Origin: Ichthyophonus hoferi | Lineage: Eukaryota; Opisthokonta; Ichthyosporea; Ichthyophonida; Ichthyophonidae | NCBI GenBank assembly: GCA_002751075.1 | Contig: NAOQ01000366.1 | Span: 26,248 to 46,991, forward strand | Length of the DNA stretch: 20,744 bases | Reading direction: 5' to 3' | Part shown: positions 1-11,007 of the stretch, piece after piece | How the letters are laid out: every line of letters begins with the position of its first letter | Numbering within the stretch: position 1 is the first letter of the stretch | The notes under the pieces: generated by a model | Seen by the model: only the letters and a program-made list of their open reading frames with translations | Database searches by the model: none | What the model was told of the DNA's origin: nothing | Program-made: the position numbers and the translations under genes

Positions 1-184
1 GTCTTATATTTTTCGGGAAAAAACACCTACTATTATTGGTTTATAAATATAATTCAACAATTATTATTACATATACCCAGGATTATCATCTCTCACTGAT
101 CGTTCATACTGTGCTATTACCACAATTACACGTACGAGTATTAAGGAGAGAACTTCTATTTAATTGGAAGATAATTATAACTAA

Positions 185-1851
185 TATAGACAGCTAGGGA
201 TAGAACCATCCATATGCCTTCTCTTACATCATACACATTTCAGCCTTCTATTGAAAGTGAATCAGAGCTAAGAGCTGCCTCTCTTGATTGACCAGCAAGA
301 AAAAATTCCGTACAACACCAAATAGGAACCCTCAAGCCTGTACAAAAATTACTAGCACCAGCCATAGATTGCTATAATGTTCAATTTTTGATCTTTTCAT
401 TTTTTTTTAATATTTTTTAAAGTTTATTTACCAACCAAAATACTCACAACTGGGCTACAAGTTATAAAGTAAATTCATAAAATAATTAACTTATTATATT
501 GTGACTTATTATTATCAACTTGTATTCTAAAAAATATTTCTTCACTTTTCCAACTATGCTGTCAGCAGATATATAGAGACAACATTAATTAATATATTAT
601 ATATTATATTAAAGGCAATTACAATATAATACTATACAATCAGTTAATTTACACTTTAACTATATATATTGCTCAATAATTCAATTTAAGTGGAAAAAAA
701 AACATATGAAGTGTAATTTTACATACAAACACTACATTTTAACACTCGGCCAAATGAGTTATCAGTAGATATATAATCAATAGGAAATAAAACTTGTATT
801 GATTTTATTGAGTTCTATTTTAAAAATTGTGGTCAGGTTTTCTGCGGGTCAAACCATTTGTTAACTGCTCCTCAATCTCACGTTGTTGATATAAAAATAT
901 AGTAGCCTTGGTCTTATTACCTGACAATGTGTTGTATCGTTACTATCTAAAGAAGCAACACCAGACTCAACTAATCGAACTTTTAGTAAAGAAGCTGAAT
1001 TGTGAACGCCTTGGTTCTAATTTACCCAAATAGCATGAATTATTACATTATATTATATTAGATAAGAAATTTATGTTATAATAATATATATTAGAAGTCA
1101 CTATTTCTGTAGAATGTGTGTAGAGTTTTAAACACCCCCACACCCCCAAGAGGTGTCGCAAATGTCTGCAACAAGAGCCTTTATTATGGACTTTTGTTTT
1201 CGTTTATACTCTTTTCTTGTCATATCTTGACTCTAGTTTTGTTATCTTGTTAGTGTAACTTACAAATGTTCCATAAAAAAATCTATCAGGTTGAAAGATA
1301 TACGCAACTAATCATCAATCCTGTGCCACTTTAATTTTAAGTACTTATAATTTAAAGGTGCAATCGCAATTAACGATCTTTTAGCAATATATAACTAGTC
1401 AATCTACAGCCTAAATTGTTGAAACAGTAAAAGTGTAAGGTAAACATACCTTGTCTTTATAATAGGCTGTTACCCTGGTAATAATGCATGTCAGATGGCG
1501 GACTATGGTATAAACAAAATTAGAAACTCCATCTCAACCACACAATGGTTAATTTGTGCTATTCTAAACACGTGATGTAGTGAGACTGAATTCAGATAAA
1601 ACTTTATATCTAATATAAAGTGGTATACAGTAATCAATTTCAATTTGAATTATTACGACATAGGTTTGATAGATAATTTCTGCTATTTGATTAATAGTCA
1701 ATAATAAATTACATAAATACAATATGATATATTCTAATACAAGGAAATAAACAATCAACAAATCATTATAATGCATTACACAGCCTCCAACAAAATTATG
1801 TAAATCCCAATTAAATAGAGCCAAAAACAATGTTATCAATGACAATTTCAT
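185..1851 (-). repeat. Worn YZX-family copy A
   Basis: A degenerate minus-strand coding-like element of unknown family. Module Y (about 1416-1851) matches 8119-8450 and 11530-12020. Module Z (about 815-1010) matches 9290-9540. Module X (185-372) matches 8826-9012 and 11008-11210. Similarity is visible in DNA blocks and in short translated motifs shared in the same frame, such as LEY and NQ.-EI.YQT in Y, LVE-GVAS in Z and SD-LSI in X. The copy is broken in several places and looks old. The spacer between Z and Y is AT-rich with no clear match elsewhere, and contains two C5 runs at 1133-1147. I cannot tell whether this is a mobile element or a decayed host gene family. Confidence 0.6.
373..814. 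other. AT-rich spacer inside copy A
   Basis: Lies between the X and Z modules. It is very AT-rich, with TATATTA runs near 590-612 and 660-672. No gene or structured repeat was seen, and the equivalent spacer in copy B2 is shorter and not clearly alignable. Confidence 0.4.
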
Positions 1852-2079
1852 GCACTACCACTAGTCTCCTGCTATGCCAGCCAAATTATCAAAAGATATG
1901 TAAATACAGTATTATTGTATTATGTTAGTTAGGGTATTATGCTGCAATACCGTATAATCAATTCATCTACAATAACTGTTGGCTTTTGTGAAAGAAACAT
2001 AAATACAAAGCATCATTCAATAATATAGACGCTTTTGGGTAATATAATAATACATATTATAATATTGATTTTAAAAAGC

Positions 2080-2430
2080 GTTGGAGAATATTAGGTAGAG
2101 AAAGGGGTGTTCTTGTGACCTATATTCGTTTAGAAGGAGCGAGGATCCCAAATTAAGGAGCGCTTAAATGCGCCTCATTGCATACACGGAATACAGATAT
2201 ACTAAGACGTATTTTTTTTAATAAAAAAACAAGTCAGCAGAACTTGCCTTCAGGATGCATAAGAAATGTGCTATTTGGACCCAAAACATATGATCTAAGA
2301 TGAATTATTATATATTTGCAGGATCTCTATCTTTGACTGGCTCAATATTGATATATCATTTTAGATTACCACTTAACACCAATAAGTTACACTAATTAGA
2401 TGTTTATAGCCATATAAAGAAACCTCTGCA
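2080..2430 (+). repeat. W repeat, copy 3
   Basis: This is one of four copies of a dispersed repeat. It begins at GTTGGAGAATATTAGGTAGAG and runs through GACCTATATTCGTTTAGAAG (also in copy 2), ACTAAGACG, TTGGACCCAAAACATATGAT and a TTAGATTACCACTTAACACC block that is also in copy 2. It ends near TATAGCCATATAAAGAAA. Its plus-strand translation gives TEYRYTKTYF, close to PEYKYAKTYF in copy 2. It lies just before the coding-like stretch at 2447-2889. Confidence 0.7.
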
Positions 2431-2446
2431 CAATACATCACATTCA

Positions 2447-2889
2447 ATGTGTCCAATTCAAACCCCTTGTCGGGGACTCATTCAGAGATTGTATTCGAAA
2501 CAAGGAGCACAAATGCCTTGCTCCTGCCCCATGGAACTGCCTCCACAAGCAACAAAAACACATATCGCATCACCCCCAGGTGCAACATATCTATTTCAAA
2601 AGAAGGTTTCCCTATGCAAAGCAACAATCCAAATTCATCAAACATGATTGCCTTTAATTTACGTGGGCAGATATTCCCACAGAAGACGTGAAAGCAGAAG
2701 GATAACCGATTTCTCATTCATCATTTTTTCTTGACCATGAGAGAGACGAGTCTTTCAATAACATCAGTGTCATTCACTCCTGCCACTAATTTACAGCCCC
2801 AAGCAGGCTTTGAAGACCTCTCTGAGTCAGTGGGAGAGTATGTGGCAGGTCCGTCAGATGATAAGAGTAATGATGACGTACCCATATGA
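2447..2889 (+). pseudogene. Unclassified coding-like remnant after W copy 3
   Basis: This stretch is noticeably richer in G and C than its surroundings. It stays open in two overlapping plus frames: an ATG-started 66-residue frame at 2447-2647, and a second frame open over 2449-2691 and again over 2737-2889 (50 residues from an ATG). The latter predicts Ser/Thr/Asn/Asp-rich, disordered-looking peptide. No domain is recognised. It sits about 20 bp downstream of W copy 3, so it may be the start of what W once preceded. It is broken; age and class are unknown. Confidence 0.3.
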
Positions 2890-3051
2890 CAACAGATAAC
2901 TGAACAACATACTTGGTTAGAGCGGGCTGTTTTTATTATTCAATGTTGTTTTCTTTAATATTTTGTTTGAAAGCGGGCGTTATTTTCTGGTTAACACCCG
3001 TATTGTATTGCTCGTGTTCAATATTAAGTGGAACCAAATATACATATTCTT

Positions 3052-3152
3052 ATTGGCTATCTTATTGGCTAATACAATTCATGAAAGATAACAACAGAAA
3101 CCCACTAGGAATGCCTAATCTTATCTAGATAAGACCACACTGTTTCTTATCT
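3052..3152. promoter_or_regulatory. Composite CCAAT and GATA site cluster with a 16-bp palindrome
   Basis: Two ATTGG (reverse CCAAT) boxes at 3052-3056 and 3064-3068 are followed by AGATAA at 3086-3091. A perfect 16-bp palindrome TCTTATCTAGATAAGA at 3119-3134 holds two back-to-back GATA sites, and TCTTATCT recurs at 3145-3152. That is two CCAAT and four GATA sites in 101 bp. It would suit a GATA-factor-controlled promoter, but no intact gene starts nearby on either strand. Confidence 0.45.
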
Positions 3153-4035
3153 AAATGGCTCATTAGCCGACTTACTAATGTAAATGATTGCACACTATGT
3201 GCCAAAAATTTTAATTTGGATTATATGTTTATTTAGAGTTAACAAGCTTGTAACATATCTTTAGCTGTTGATTCATTTCATCTGATTAAGAACTGTTTTT
3301 GTATTACACAAGCAATTGGATTTGTTTATTTGTATCTATTTCTTATGTGAATTACTGAGTTACTAACCTCGTACTACGCTATTTGACTGGTTAGGTTTAT
3401 CCAGTTTAATTAATTGGAGCTGAGGCTCAAAAGACAATACTTTAAATAGACATTTTTATCTCGGTAATATTATATTAGCACCGATTGATCTGTGGCTCAG
3501 CCATGGGGTTTCACCATAGATCCAATATTTGCTTTTTACGGTAAAGGTATTAACCTCTACAATAGTGCATCCCCACAATAATATTGAAGATCCGTCCGAG
3601 TGAAAGCAGTAGCGTAAGTGGTGTTATATGTAATTGTCCCTTTATAATAAGGAAATATGCTAAAATCCATATCTTTAATTACTTTTGTTGGGACCATATT
3701 AAGTATACTGACAGGTCGGTAGATTGGCGGGAAGCTGTATAATGCCAACTCAGTCCATTATCAAGGACCGAAAATTAATGAATTTTTTTTACATCTTAGT
3801 TGATTCATGGGTATTGCTTTAGTATTTGTTATGGCATCTAAAAAAAAAGTAATCAGAAAGAAATTTAAGCGTTCTTTAGCATTAACACCTAAAACTATTC
3901 TTTGGTCAGTGAGAAGGGACAACAAATCCAAAGTGATAATATCTTCTGACTCAGTGATACCAGCGGAACGCATCGGGCTCTTTCTACCAAATAGACAATA
4001 TCAATCTGTTACCTTCCTCTTTTTTCTAAAACTGT

Positions 4036-4158
4036 ATGTCGACGTCAAGCTTAGAGGCATCATTCTCCACTGACACGGAGTCAATACCGGACACAATATC
4101 GGAAGACATCAGAAATATACAAGGAAATTTCCGACAAGAACGTCTTTCAAGCAACTAG
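4036..4158 (+). CDS. Small open frame, 40 residues, unknown
   Basis: An ATG-started frame encoding a Ser/Thr/Glu/Asp-rich peptide (starting MSTSSLEASF). It overlaps the end of an 88-residue plus frame (3807-4073) in another register and the minus-strand copy D. No family recognised, and probably not a gene on its own. It is listed because its composition is more protein-like than the AT-rich surroundings. Confidence 0.12.
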   Translation: MSTSSLEASFSTDTESIPDTISEDIRNIQGNFRQERLSSN

Positions 4159-4503
4159 TATTAGATCAATCATTTCATGATTCCATTATTACCAGCCTCT
4201 CAGCTGTACTATGTATTCCTTTGAAGTTGACAGTCTTGCAACACTTTTTTATTACTTTGAAAATATCAAGATCAAATAAAAGTTTACTCCAATTGGTTAT
4301 TTGGGATGCCATCTATGCTATTCTGATAACCAGCATGGCTGGATAATATTGAACTGGGAAATTAAGACCTGTTTCGGTTTTCTAAAATTGTGTTTTTCTT
4401 AATTAGAACTTTACGTTTCACTCTACTACATTCACCTTCAATGTTGTATTCAAAATATCATTGGGAACATACTAATTTTGGGGACCTTCCTCAAAGTAGA
4501 TTA

Positions 4504-4753
4504 CTTTCTCTTTCTCTCTTCTCTTTTTTCACAGATGCCAACGTTTAAACACTTCGGTAGTCTCTTGGACTGTACTTATTTTGATATTGGTGATCACTTA
4601 TTAGGTTTTCTAAATTTACATGGTAATATCTTCATTAGATATTATCTATCATCTTTGAATCTCAATAATCAAGGGTCTAATACATTCTGTAGTACATCTT
4701 GCCAGTGGCTTCTGTATCTCTATCTACAGGGCATTCTAGATCTCACTATCTAA
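4504..4753 (+). other. Acceptor-like pyrimidine tract followed by a 72-codon open frame
   Basis: A 27-nt C/T-only tract at 4504-4530 is followed by ACAG and an ATG at 4535, from which the frame is open to 4753 (starting MPTFKHFGSLLDC). The tract plus CAG is the best splice-acceptor-like sequence outside the GATA gene. On the minus strand it is a purine run coding Lys/Glu/Arg within the D region. No homologue is recognised, so the frame is not called as a gene. Confidence 0.2.
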
Positions 4754-5695
4754 AAAACCTTTTAATGAGCATCAATGAAGACTTTCAAGCAGTTATCTCT
4801 ATTGGAAATAAAAAATAGTACCAATATTCCTAGGCTATGTCTTTGTTTGCGTGTAGGTGTTATTGATATAACTAACATCAGGTAGTGAATAAGTTAATGT
4901 TCTATCAAATTCTTCCTGAAAATTGCATTTTTGGTTGAGAATAAGTGGAGTCCTTAGCGGTTTACATAGAAGTTCTATATAAATATAAGAAATGTGATCT
5001 ATATCTGGTTGAGAATAAACAGTAGTTGTATATGTATTAGAAGATAGATTAATATCATATTCTACTAGTTAGCCTTCTTGATCGGTATCCGCATTAGAAA
5101 TTTCTACTTCTTAAAATATAACTTAGATAATTATCATGGACTAAATATTAGTACTGAAAATTATATTATATTATATATTAAACGTCAATACATTAATACA
5201 TTAAAATTATTGAGTGTGCCTGGGTCCCTTCCACATGATGTTATTGCTGCAGCATATAAACCAATTCAAGATGTTTGTATTGGGATTCAATAATCATCTT
5301 TGGTTTCAACACATCGTGATTGACATGTGCAATTGGTCCCTTGCACAATGGAGTCACTACTGTATTATGAGGACTATTTAAAATAGTTTGTTAATCACCT
5401 TGCTTATGTACCTCTTAAAGGTATTTTTAAGAGATATTTTATTGTTTAACTGGTTATCCATTTATGAATGTACACTTATTTTTAGGTTTAAGATTACAGC
5501 TTAGTAAATTAATGGTATAGGTCTGACCGCATGTGTTTAAATTGATCTAATTAATCATCGATACACTTATATTACCTTTCTTGGCACTGGCAAAATATTT
5601 ACTTAAAATAAAATAACTTTAATTAGATTATTGGCGTTTATTCATAATTACCAGTAGGAAGTTCTCATGCATATAAAATTGAGTATTAAGGAAGT

Positions 5696-5714
5696 CTTTC
5701 TGCAATGCAGAAAG
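5696..5714. repeat. Perfect 19-bp palindrome
   Basis: CTTTCTGCAATGCAGAAAG has two 9-bp arms around a single central base. A related imperfect palindrome lies at 6294-6310. It could be a dimeric protein-binding site; function unknown. Confidence 0.6.
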
Positions 5715-5933
5715 GGCCGGTTCTGCATAATATAGATTTATTTATGTAGTTGAAGATTATACTTTTGTATGTAAGCTAACATCTAAGCATAAATTCAATA
5801 AAAATTATAGACATTACTATTAACACTGTAGCAGTCATAACAATTTAAAAATGTAAGTTGATAAGATTATGTCAATTACAATAACAAAACTCTTTTAAAT
5901 CATAATTGAAAATGACTTAAAATTAAAGCCTCG

Positions 5934-5998
5934 GGATCAATGAGCAATTAAAATGCTGTAGACTCTCTATTGGAAGATCAATTGATGAACATTGATCC
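5934..5998. repeat. Inverted repeat, 9-bp arms, 47-bp loop
   Basis: GGATCAATG at 5934-5942 is matched by CATTGATCC at 5990-5998, with an ATCAATTGAT palindrome (5978-5987) inside the loop. Possibly a hairpin or chance. Confidence 0.4.
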
Positions 5999-6293
5999 TA
6001 TTTCACAATCGTTACCATAATGTATATAAATTCTTTTGGAATCCGTAAGTATTAATAAAATAATAGTAACATATATTAAAAATAAAACTAGTGCAAATAT
6101 ATGCAGATTGACCTATGATATGGTAAGATTCATTGGTGGTAACCATAATCTATTAATGGTGTAATTCTATCTTTATCTTATCATATCTTGACCTTAACAA
6201 AGACACAAACAAATCTCAGTTGGGTTTTGAGGTATGGGCTTTATTGTTCATATTTTATTTTTATTCTTAAATCAGGAGCCTATAGAGCAGTTT

Positions 6294-6310
6294 GTTCTGC
6301 ATTGTAGAAC
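6294..6310. repeat. 17-bp imperfect palindrome related to 5696-5714
   Basis: GTTCTGCATTGTAGAAC has 8-bp arms with one mismatch. The TTCTGCA-TG-AGAA core is shared with the palindrome about 600 bp away. Confidence 0.45.
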
Positions 6311-7237
6311 TTAAAGCATAATTATTATACTGTTATATAATTTATTAATGATGATACCCCATATTCAGATTATTGCATGTCCATTTTTTTCCTCATTGCC
6401 AAAGCCTTACTTCAAATTTTCAATGCTCAGTGCTGCCTCCAAGGTATATTTTCGGAGGCAAAGACCAAATCAATCAGTGCTTTATTTTTTTGAAGTTGTT
6501 GTAAAGAGGAGCAAAAGAGGTTAGATCCTCTGAGCTTCTTAATCTAAATATATCATTAGAGGTTGATTCAAGATCAATATCCAGAAAGAGTGGTCTTGTT
6601 GGGCAACTTGACGTTGGAAGCAGAAAAAAATTTAAAGTTTAGAAGGAAATGTAACTTTCACTTTTTTATCAATTTTTATAAACTAAGCGTGGATGATGGA
6701 TGTAAACAATAGTCTGCACTTTGGTAAAATGTCATCTTCTAAAGAATTTGGCATTGGGGTTCTAGTCATACCCTATTAATAAAAGGCAAATATTTTTTAT
6801 GTGTTTATGCAGCATTCATTTGTGTTTAGAATTTCTGGTCCTTGATACAGACTTTATTTGGTTACATAGTTGTGGTCAAAATGGCTGGCCAGCAGTTAAT
6901 ATAGTCTTAACAACTAGGCTAATTATTAGACTTTAAGCTTATGTTATAATTTTAATACCTTCTACTGTATTTTTTCACTTGACTTGAGTTTTACATATAT
7001 GTCAGTATGAGGTTTAACTGATGTATACAGAACACTAATTGCTGTATTCAAATACTTAGCTTAAAACTGTATTAGTTTCCTAATTTTTATTATGATTTAA
7101 CAGACATTAAAACAAAATATCTAAGATAAACTTAGGACAAATCACTATGAATGTCTATATGTAGTTGATAAGTTATAACCATGATAAAAATAAGCAATAA
7201 TGAGTGCCATATTGCTAAAGTAATAAACTTTATGCAA

Positions 7238-7655
7238 AGGTTTGTTAAAACAGGAATATTTAACTATTTTAGATATTTCTTGATATATCTATAAACCTTT
7301 ACTATTATTAGCAATTATTATTGCCTATGTAGCATGGGAAAATAGTTAGTGCAATCTATTAGTGCAAAGCAACAGTCCAAGATTCTATGAAAAATTGAAC
7401 CAGCCAGTAGCAGTGGCCCTGCAACTATATAATAATTCATTTGAAATTATGTTTTGGGGTCCAGATAGCACATTGCTTAGTCGTCCTGCCTAAGAAAAAT
7501 CCTGTTGACTTACTTAATCATAAGAACAGGTCTTAGCATATTTGTACTCGGTGCATGTAAAGGGACACATTAATACGCCCCTTCATTTTGTATTCTCTCT
7601 CCTTCTAAACAAGCATAGGTTGTGGAAACACTTCTGGCTACTTACTATTTCCAAC
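7238..7655 (-). repeat. W repeat, copy 1
   Basis: It is inverted relative to copy 3 and parallel to copy 2 (19988-20431). It shares with copy 2 the blocks GTTAAAACAG, TTAGCAATTATTATT, GTCCAGAT-ACATTGCTTAG, AAGAAAAATCCTG and TCTTAGCATATTTGTACT. The edge near 7655 corresponds to the common 5' edge of the family. Degenerate; no intact frame. Confidence 0.75.
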
Positions 7656-8118
7656 TGCTTTTTTGCTTATAAATGATGTATTAATTTGTGTTAGTTGAGT
7701 TGTATCTCAGCCTAGTTTCATGTGTTAGCCTTTGGAGCATATCGAAATATCAAATAGATAATTAGATGAATTATCTGCCACATATTCTTATAAGTTAACA
7801 GCTGAATTTTAATTTGCTTCAGTGGAAAAGTAAAAATAGAAATATAAGATCTAACAGAATCAAGAAAATTCTTGAAGTATGTGAGTTTTATTGGAATTAA
7901 CCAATATCATGCTATACTCTTCATTTTGTCACCTTGGTTTTGGGTAAGAGACAGTGTACATTTATGACTAGATGCAATAAAAGACTTGGGTATGGTACAA
8001 TTCAATATAAGCATATCAAAGAATAACTAAGAATACCATGTACTTGATAAAATGTTTTGTTAATATACAATTTCGAAGATCTTGGACATTTTTCATTGAG
8101 AAAGCCATGTTTATTATC

Positions 8119-8757
8119 ATAGAAACGGAAAGAACAGAGGGTAAATATACCTTGTCTTTATTTAAAACTGTTACCCTTAAAAGGATACATGTAAGGTGGC
8201 AGACTATAGTATAGACAAAACTAAAAACCTTGTCTCAATTACACAATGTTAGTTATTCCATTCAATATACATGTTTTGTGATAAGACCAAATTTTGATCA
8301 ATCTGCATACACAAGAATTAATCTTAATCTGAATTGTTGCTATGTAGATTTGACATATTTTCTACTATTTAATTGATATCAAATAATAAATAAGTAGAAT
8401 ATATGTTGTATTCTAATGTAAATGAATAAATGAGGAATCAATTTAACCTATTACACTAGTTTCATCCACTATAGTTCAAGACCAGCTGTCTTTATACTGA
8501 TTTAATTGGCTATTATTCTCTAGTTAAGCACGATTAAATGAGTCAATCAAATCTATTCCAGGTCTGTCTATATTTCAAAAAAAAACTTCTATTGCTATTG
8601 GATTATCAAGATTAACCGTCTTTGAAAATACGCCAATACCAATTCCAAATTTCAACTTTAAGCCTTCAACATTATTGAAGAACAAAAATAAAAGCACTAT
8701 TTTAGGATGTGGCATGGCACAATAAGAACACTTTATAAACATTCCAATACTTTTCAA
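8119..8757 (-). repeat. Partial YZX-family copy B1 (Y module and upstream part)
   Basis: 8119-8450 aligns closely with the Y module of copy A. It shares ACCTTGTCTTTAT, CTGTTACCCT and GGC-GACTAT-GTATA blocks, and the TLEY motif in the same minus frame. A 60-residue minus open stretch at 8575-8757 (starting at TTG, with a CSYC motif) lies where the upstream part of the same element would be. No Z or X follows on the minus side; a W copy (7238-7655) lies there instead. The copy is incomplete and degenerate. Confidence 0.5.
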
Positions 8758-8825
8758 GACGCGTAATAATAATCATTATCAAAAACCTTTTAAAGTAAAG
8801 TGCAAATGTATTCTAAAAATATTGT

Positions 8826-10268
8826 TGTAAGACAGCTAAAGATAGGATCATCATATACGCCTTGTCTTACAGCACACCCGTCTCAACATTCTATTGAAAG
8901 TGAATCAGAGCCAAGATCTGCCTATATTGGTAACCCACCTCTATTATACAACACCTAACTGGTGCCCCGGAAACCTGTGAACAAGTAACTAGAATTACCA
9001 CAGATTGCTATAGATCTTATGTATTAATGTAGCCATTTAATTATGTAGCCATAACGATACGTACAATTAAAGTGTTGATAGTGTTGGAAAGTTATTCTCT
9101 AAATTTTATATCTAAAGATTTTTATGTTTTAAGAGGTCAACATATATAACTAATATATAGCTATATATAATTATATATCCATTAGAAAAAATCGAGTGCT
9201 TATGCTAGGTATGATCGTAGCTAAAAAAATATGAAAAATATTAACATTTTACTGACAATAAAACTAGTATCCGATGTACCGAGTTCTATCTGGCTGTTGT
9301 CATTAGGTAAACGGCAGGAAAAGTTCTAGCTAGCTGCTCCTGAATCATACCTTGTTGATTGATAGATATGCTTTTAACTTCTTATCTGGCAATGTGTCAT
9401 GTAAGTAGTAACTATAATCCAATTGTGGCAGTGTGTAGACGGCTAAAGCATTGTTACAATCAGAAGAGGCAACAGCAGGCTCGACTAGTTGACCTTCTAG
9501 TAAAGTATTTAGATTATCCACTTCGACTTCCTTTAACAACCAGAAAAAATATATATAAAATATCGTAAATTGGATTCCACATTGAGCAGTTCAGCAGACT
9601 AGCCCTTAGTGCGGATACCTAGGAAACCGCAATTAATTGAGCAGTCAGTTGTTGGCTGATGGCCCAAGAAGATTCCCAAGTATTCCAGTAGAATCTGTTG
9701 GAATAATGGGATGGAAATGTTTGTTGTTTATTATGTTTCAACCTAATTTTAATGAAAAAATAAACGCAACTATTTGATTGCATTAAAAAATGAAGAAACT
9801 CGAGGGTTTTGATTAGTTTTAAATGAAAATGCGGTTTTAAATTCCAGACCAATTTTATATTACTTCTAGCAAAATGAAGCGAGCATCGGCATACTAATCT
9901 TGACCCGTAGTTGAATTAATTGCTTTATCTATTGAGAACCTTTTTATATGCATTTTAAAATAGAACGCTTATCAGCCTTCTTAGGATGGGGCAGGTTGAA
10001 ATATTACCATTGCAACATAAATGTTACAAATAATATAATGGTAGAGTAAGGAAATAGCTGGGCCGATGTTATCGTGAATGTATCTTAGATGTTGCCAGAT
10101 TATGGTTGAAAGAACAAGAGCCACTCGTTCAACCTCAAGTTTACGCAGGGTTAAAAGTATTGCCAGGAAACACGTGTCCTTTATATAACCATAATAACCA
10201 TGTGTAAGATAACGGTAAAGCGATGTCATCAATAAATTCCAATCCATTTTAGGCCGCTCTCTATTCAT
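8826..10268 (-). repeat. YZX-family copy B2, with all three modules
   Basis: In minus order it shows a Y-like open stretch (10268-9981, 95 residues), an open stretch at 9852-9619 (77 residues), Z (about 9540-9290) and X (9012-8826). The Y part resembles copy A around its TI--HL region and the CACGTGTTT block, but is more diverged than the other Y modules. Z and X match copy A well. It retains longer open stretches than copy A yet is still broken in several places. Predicted segments include hydrophobic runs but no domain I can name. It ends where copy C's X module region approaches, giving a head-to-tail layout. Confidence 0.5.
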
Positions 10269-11007
10269 TCATTGGTGAAACAGCTTGAATTAAATCAGTT
10301 AGGCTACTCCACGTGTATCTTGATACTATTGGTTTTACTGATAATCGAAACAAACTGTATCATAAATCTACCATGATTTTTTTGACGATAAACATTCAAT
10401 ACTATTATTTGTATAATATTTAAAGCCCGTTAACTTTAAAGGAGCACGTGGTATAGCCGACAAGCTGGTAAAATGCGGATCATTAAATTATTGATTCAAT
10501 ATTAGTTGTTTCAAACATTCTGAGTCAGATGAAATGATTCGTTAATGTAGATTAATCGAAAGTGAGCAATTGGACCAAAGATGTGGATATTAGCTAAAAA
10601 GCCCACCAAATAAGGATATATATGTTAGACCAATTGAAAAATTACGATCAAGTTATGATCAAGCAATTCTAGTGGCCCTTATTTGTCTTATATAAAACAC
10701 ATTGGCCAATAAGGATCTATATGATCATTTCTATTCGGACCTAAATATGGAACACTGCTACATTGACATCCGCGATAAACAAGGGTTGCGAAAAGAATAA
10801 AAGGAATGAAAACAGCTATTAAAGTCATAGGCAGTGACATCTAAACTATGTTAAACAAATGTTTTCCTTCTTACAACTTTTTAAATATATATATATTCTC
10901 ATTGTTGGTTAGAGGGTACTTGGCCTACATTTTACAATCATTACCATAAGCACACCTAAGCACCTAAGCGTATTAAAGCAGGATCACTTTCAATTTGTAG
11001 AAACATA
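10269..11007. other. Gene-free spacer between relic copies B2 and C
   Basis: No open frame worth calling. It holds two similar blocks exactly 100 bp apart (10606-10626 and 10706-10727, sharing TAAGGAT-TATATG), several CCAAT-type sequences between 10560 and 10710, and a short CACCTAAG duplication near 10953. Confidence 0.5.

Larger units (their letters stand above)
3440..5090 (-). repeat. Uncertain, highly diverged YZX-family copy D
   Basis: The Z part (about 4840-5090) aligns with the Z module of copy B2. They share AGAAGG-YAACTAGT at one end and CAACMA followed by TTCAGGA and TAGAAC at the other, and the translated motif NQ...QE recurs. The proposed Y part (about 3440-4110) has long minus-strand open stretches, but its likeness to other Y modules is weak. 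No X module was recognised. The two parts may belong to different copies. It is broken in several places and appears older than A, B2 and C. Confidence 0.35.
5091..7237. other. Gene-free AT-rich stretch with palindromes
   Basis: It contains a 71-residue plus frame at 5078-5293 of no recognised family, three palindromic structures (5696-5714, 5934-5998, 6294-6310) and a 54-codon minus open stretch without ATG at 6474-6638. None is convincing as a gene. No clear match to the Y, Z, X or W repeats was found here. Confidence 0.5.

Noticed and set aside
1133-1148. C-rich CACCCCCACACCCCCA as telomere-like repeat
   Set aside because: There are only two units inside a worn repeat copy, with no extended array.
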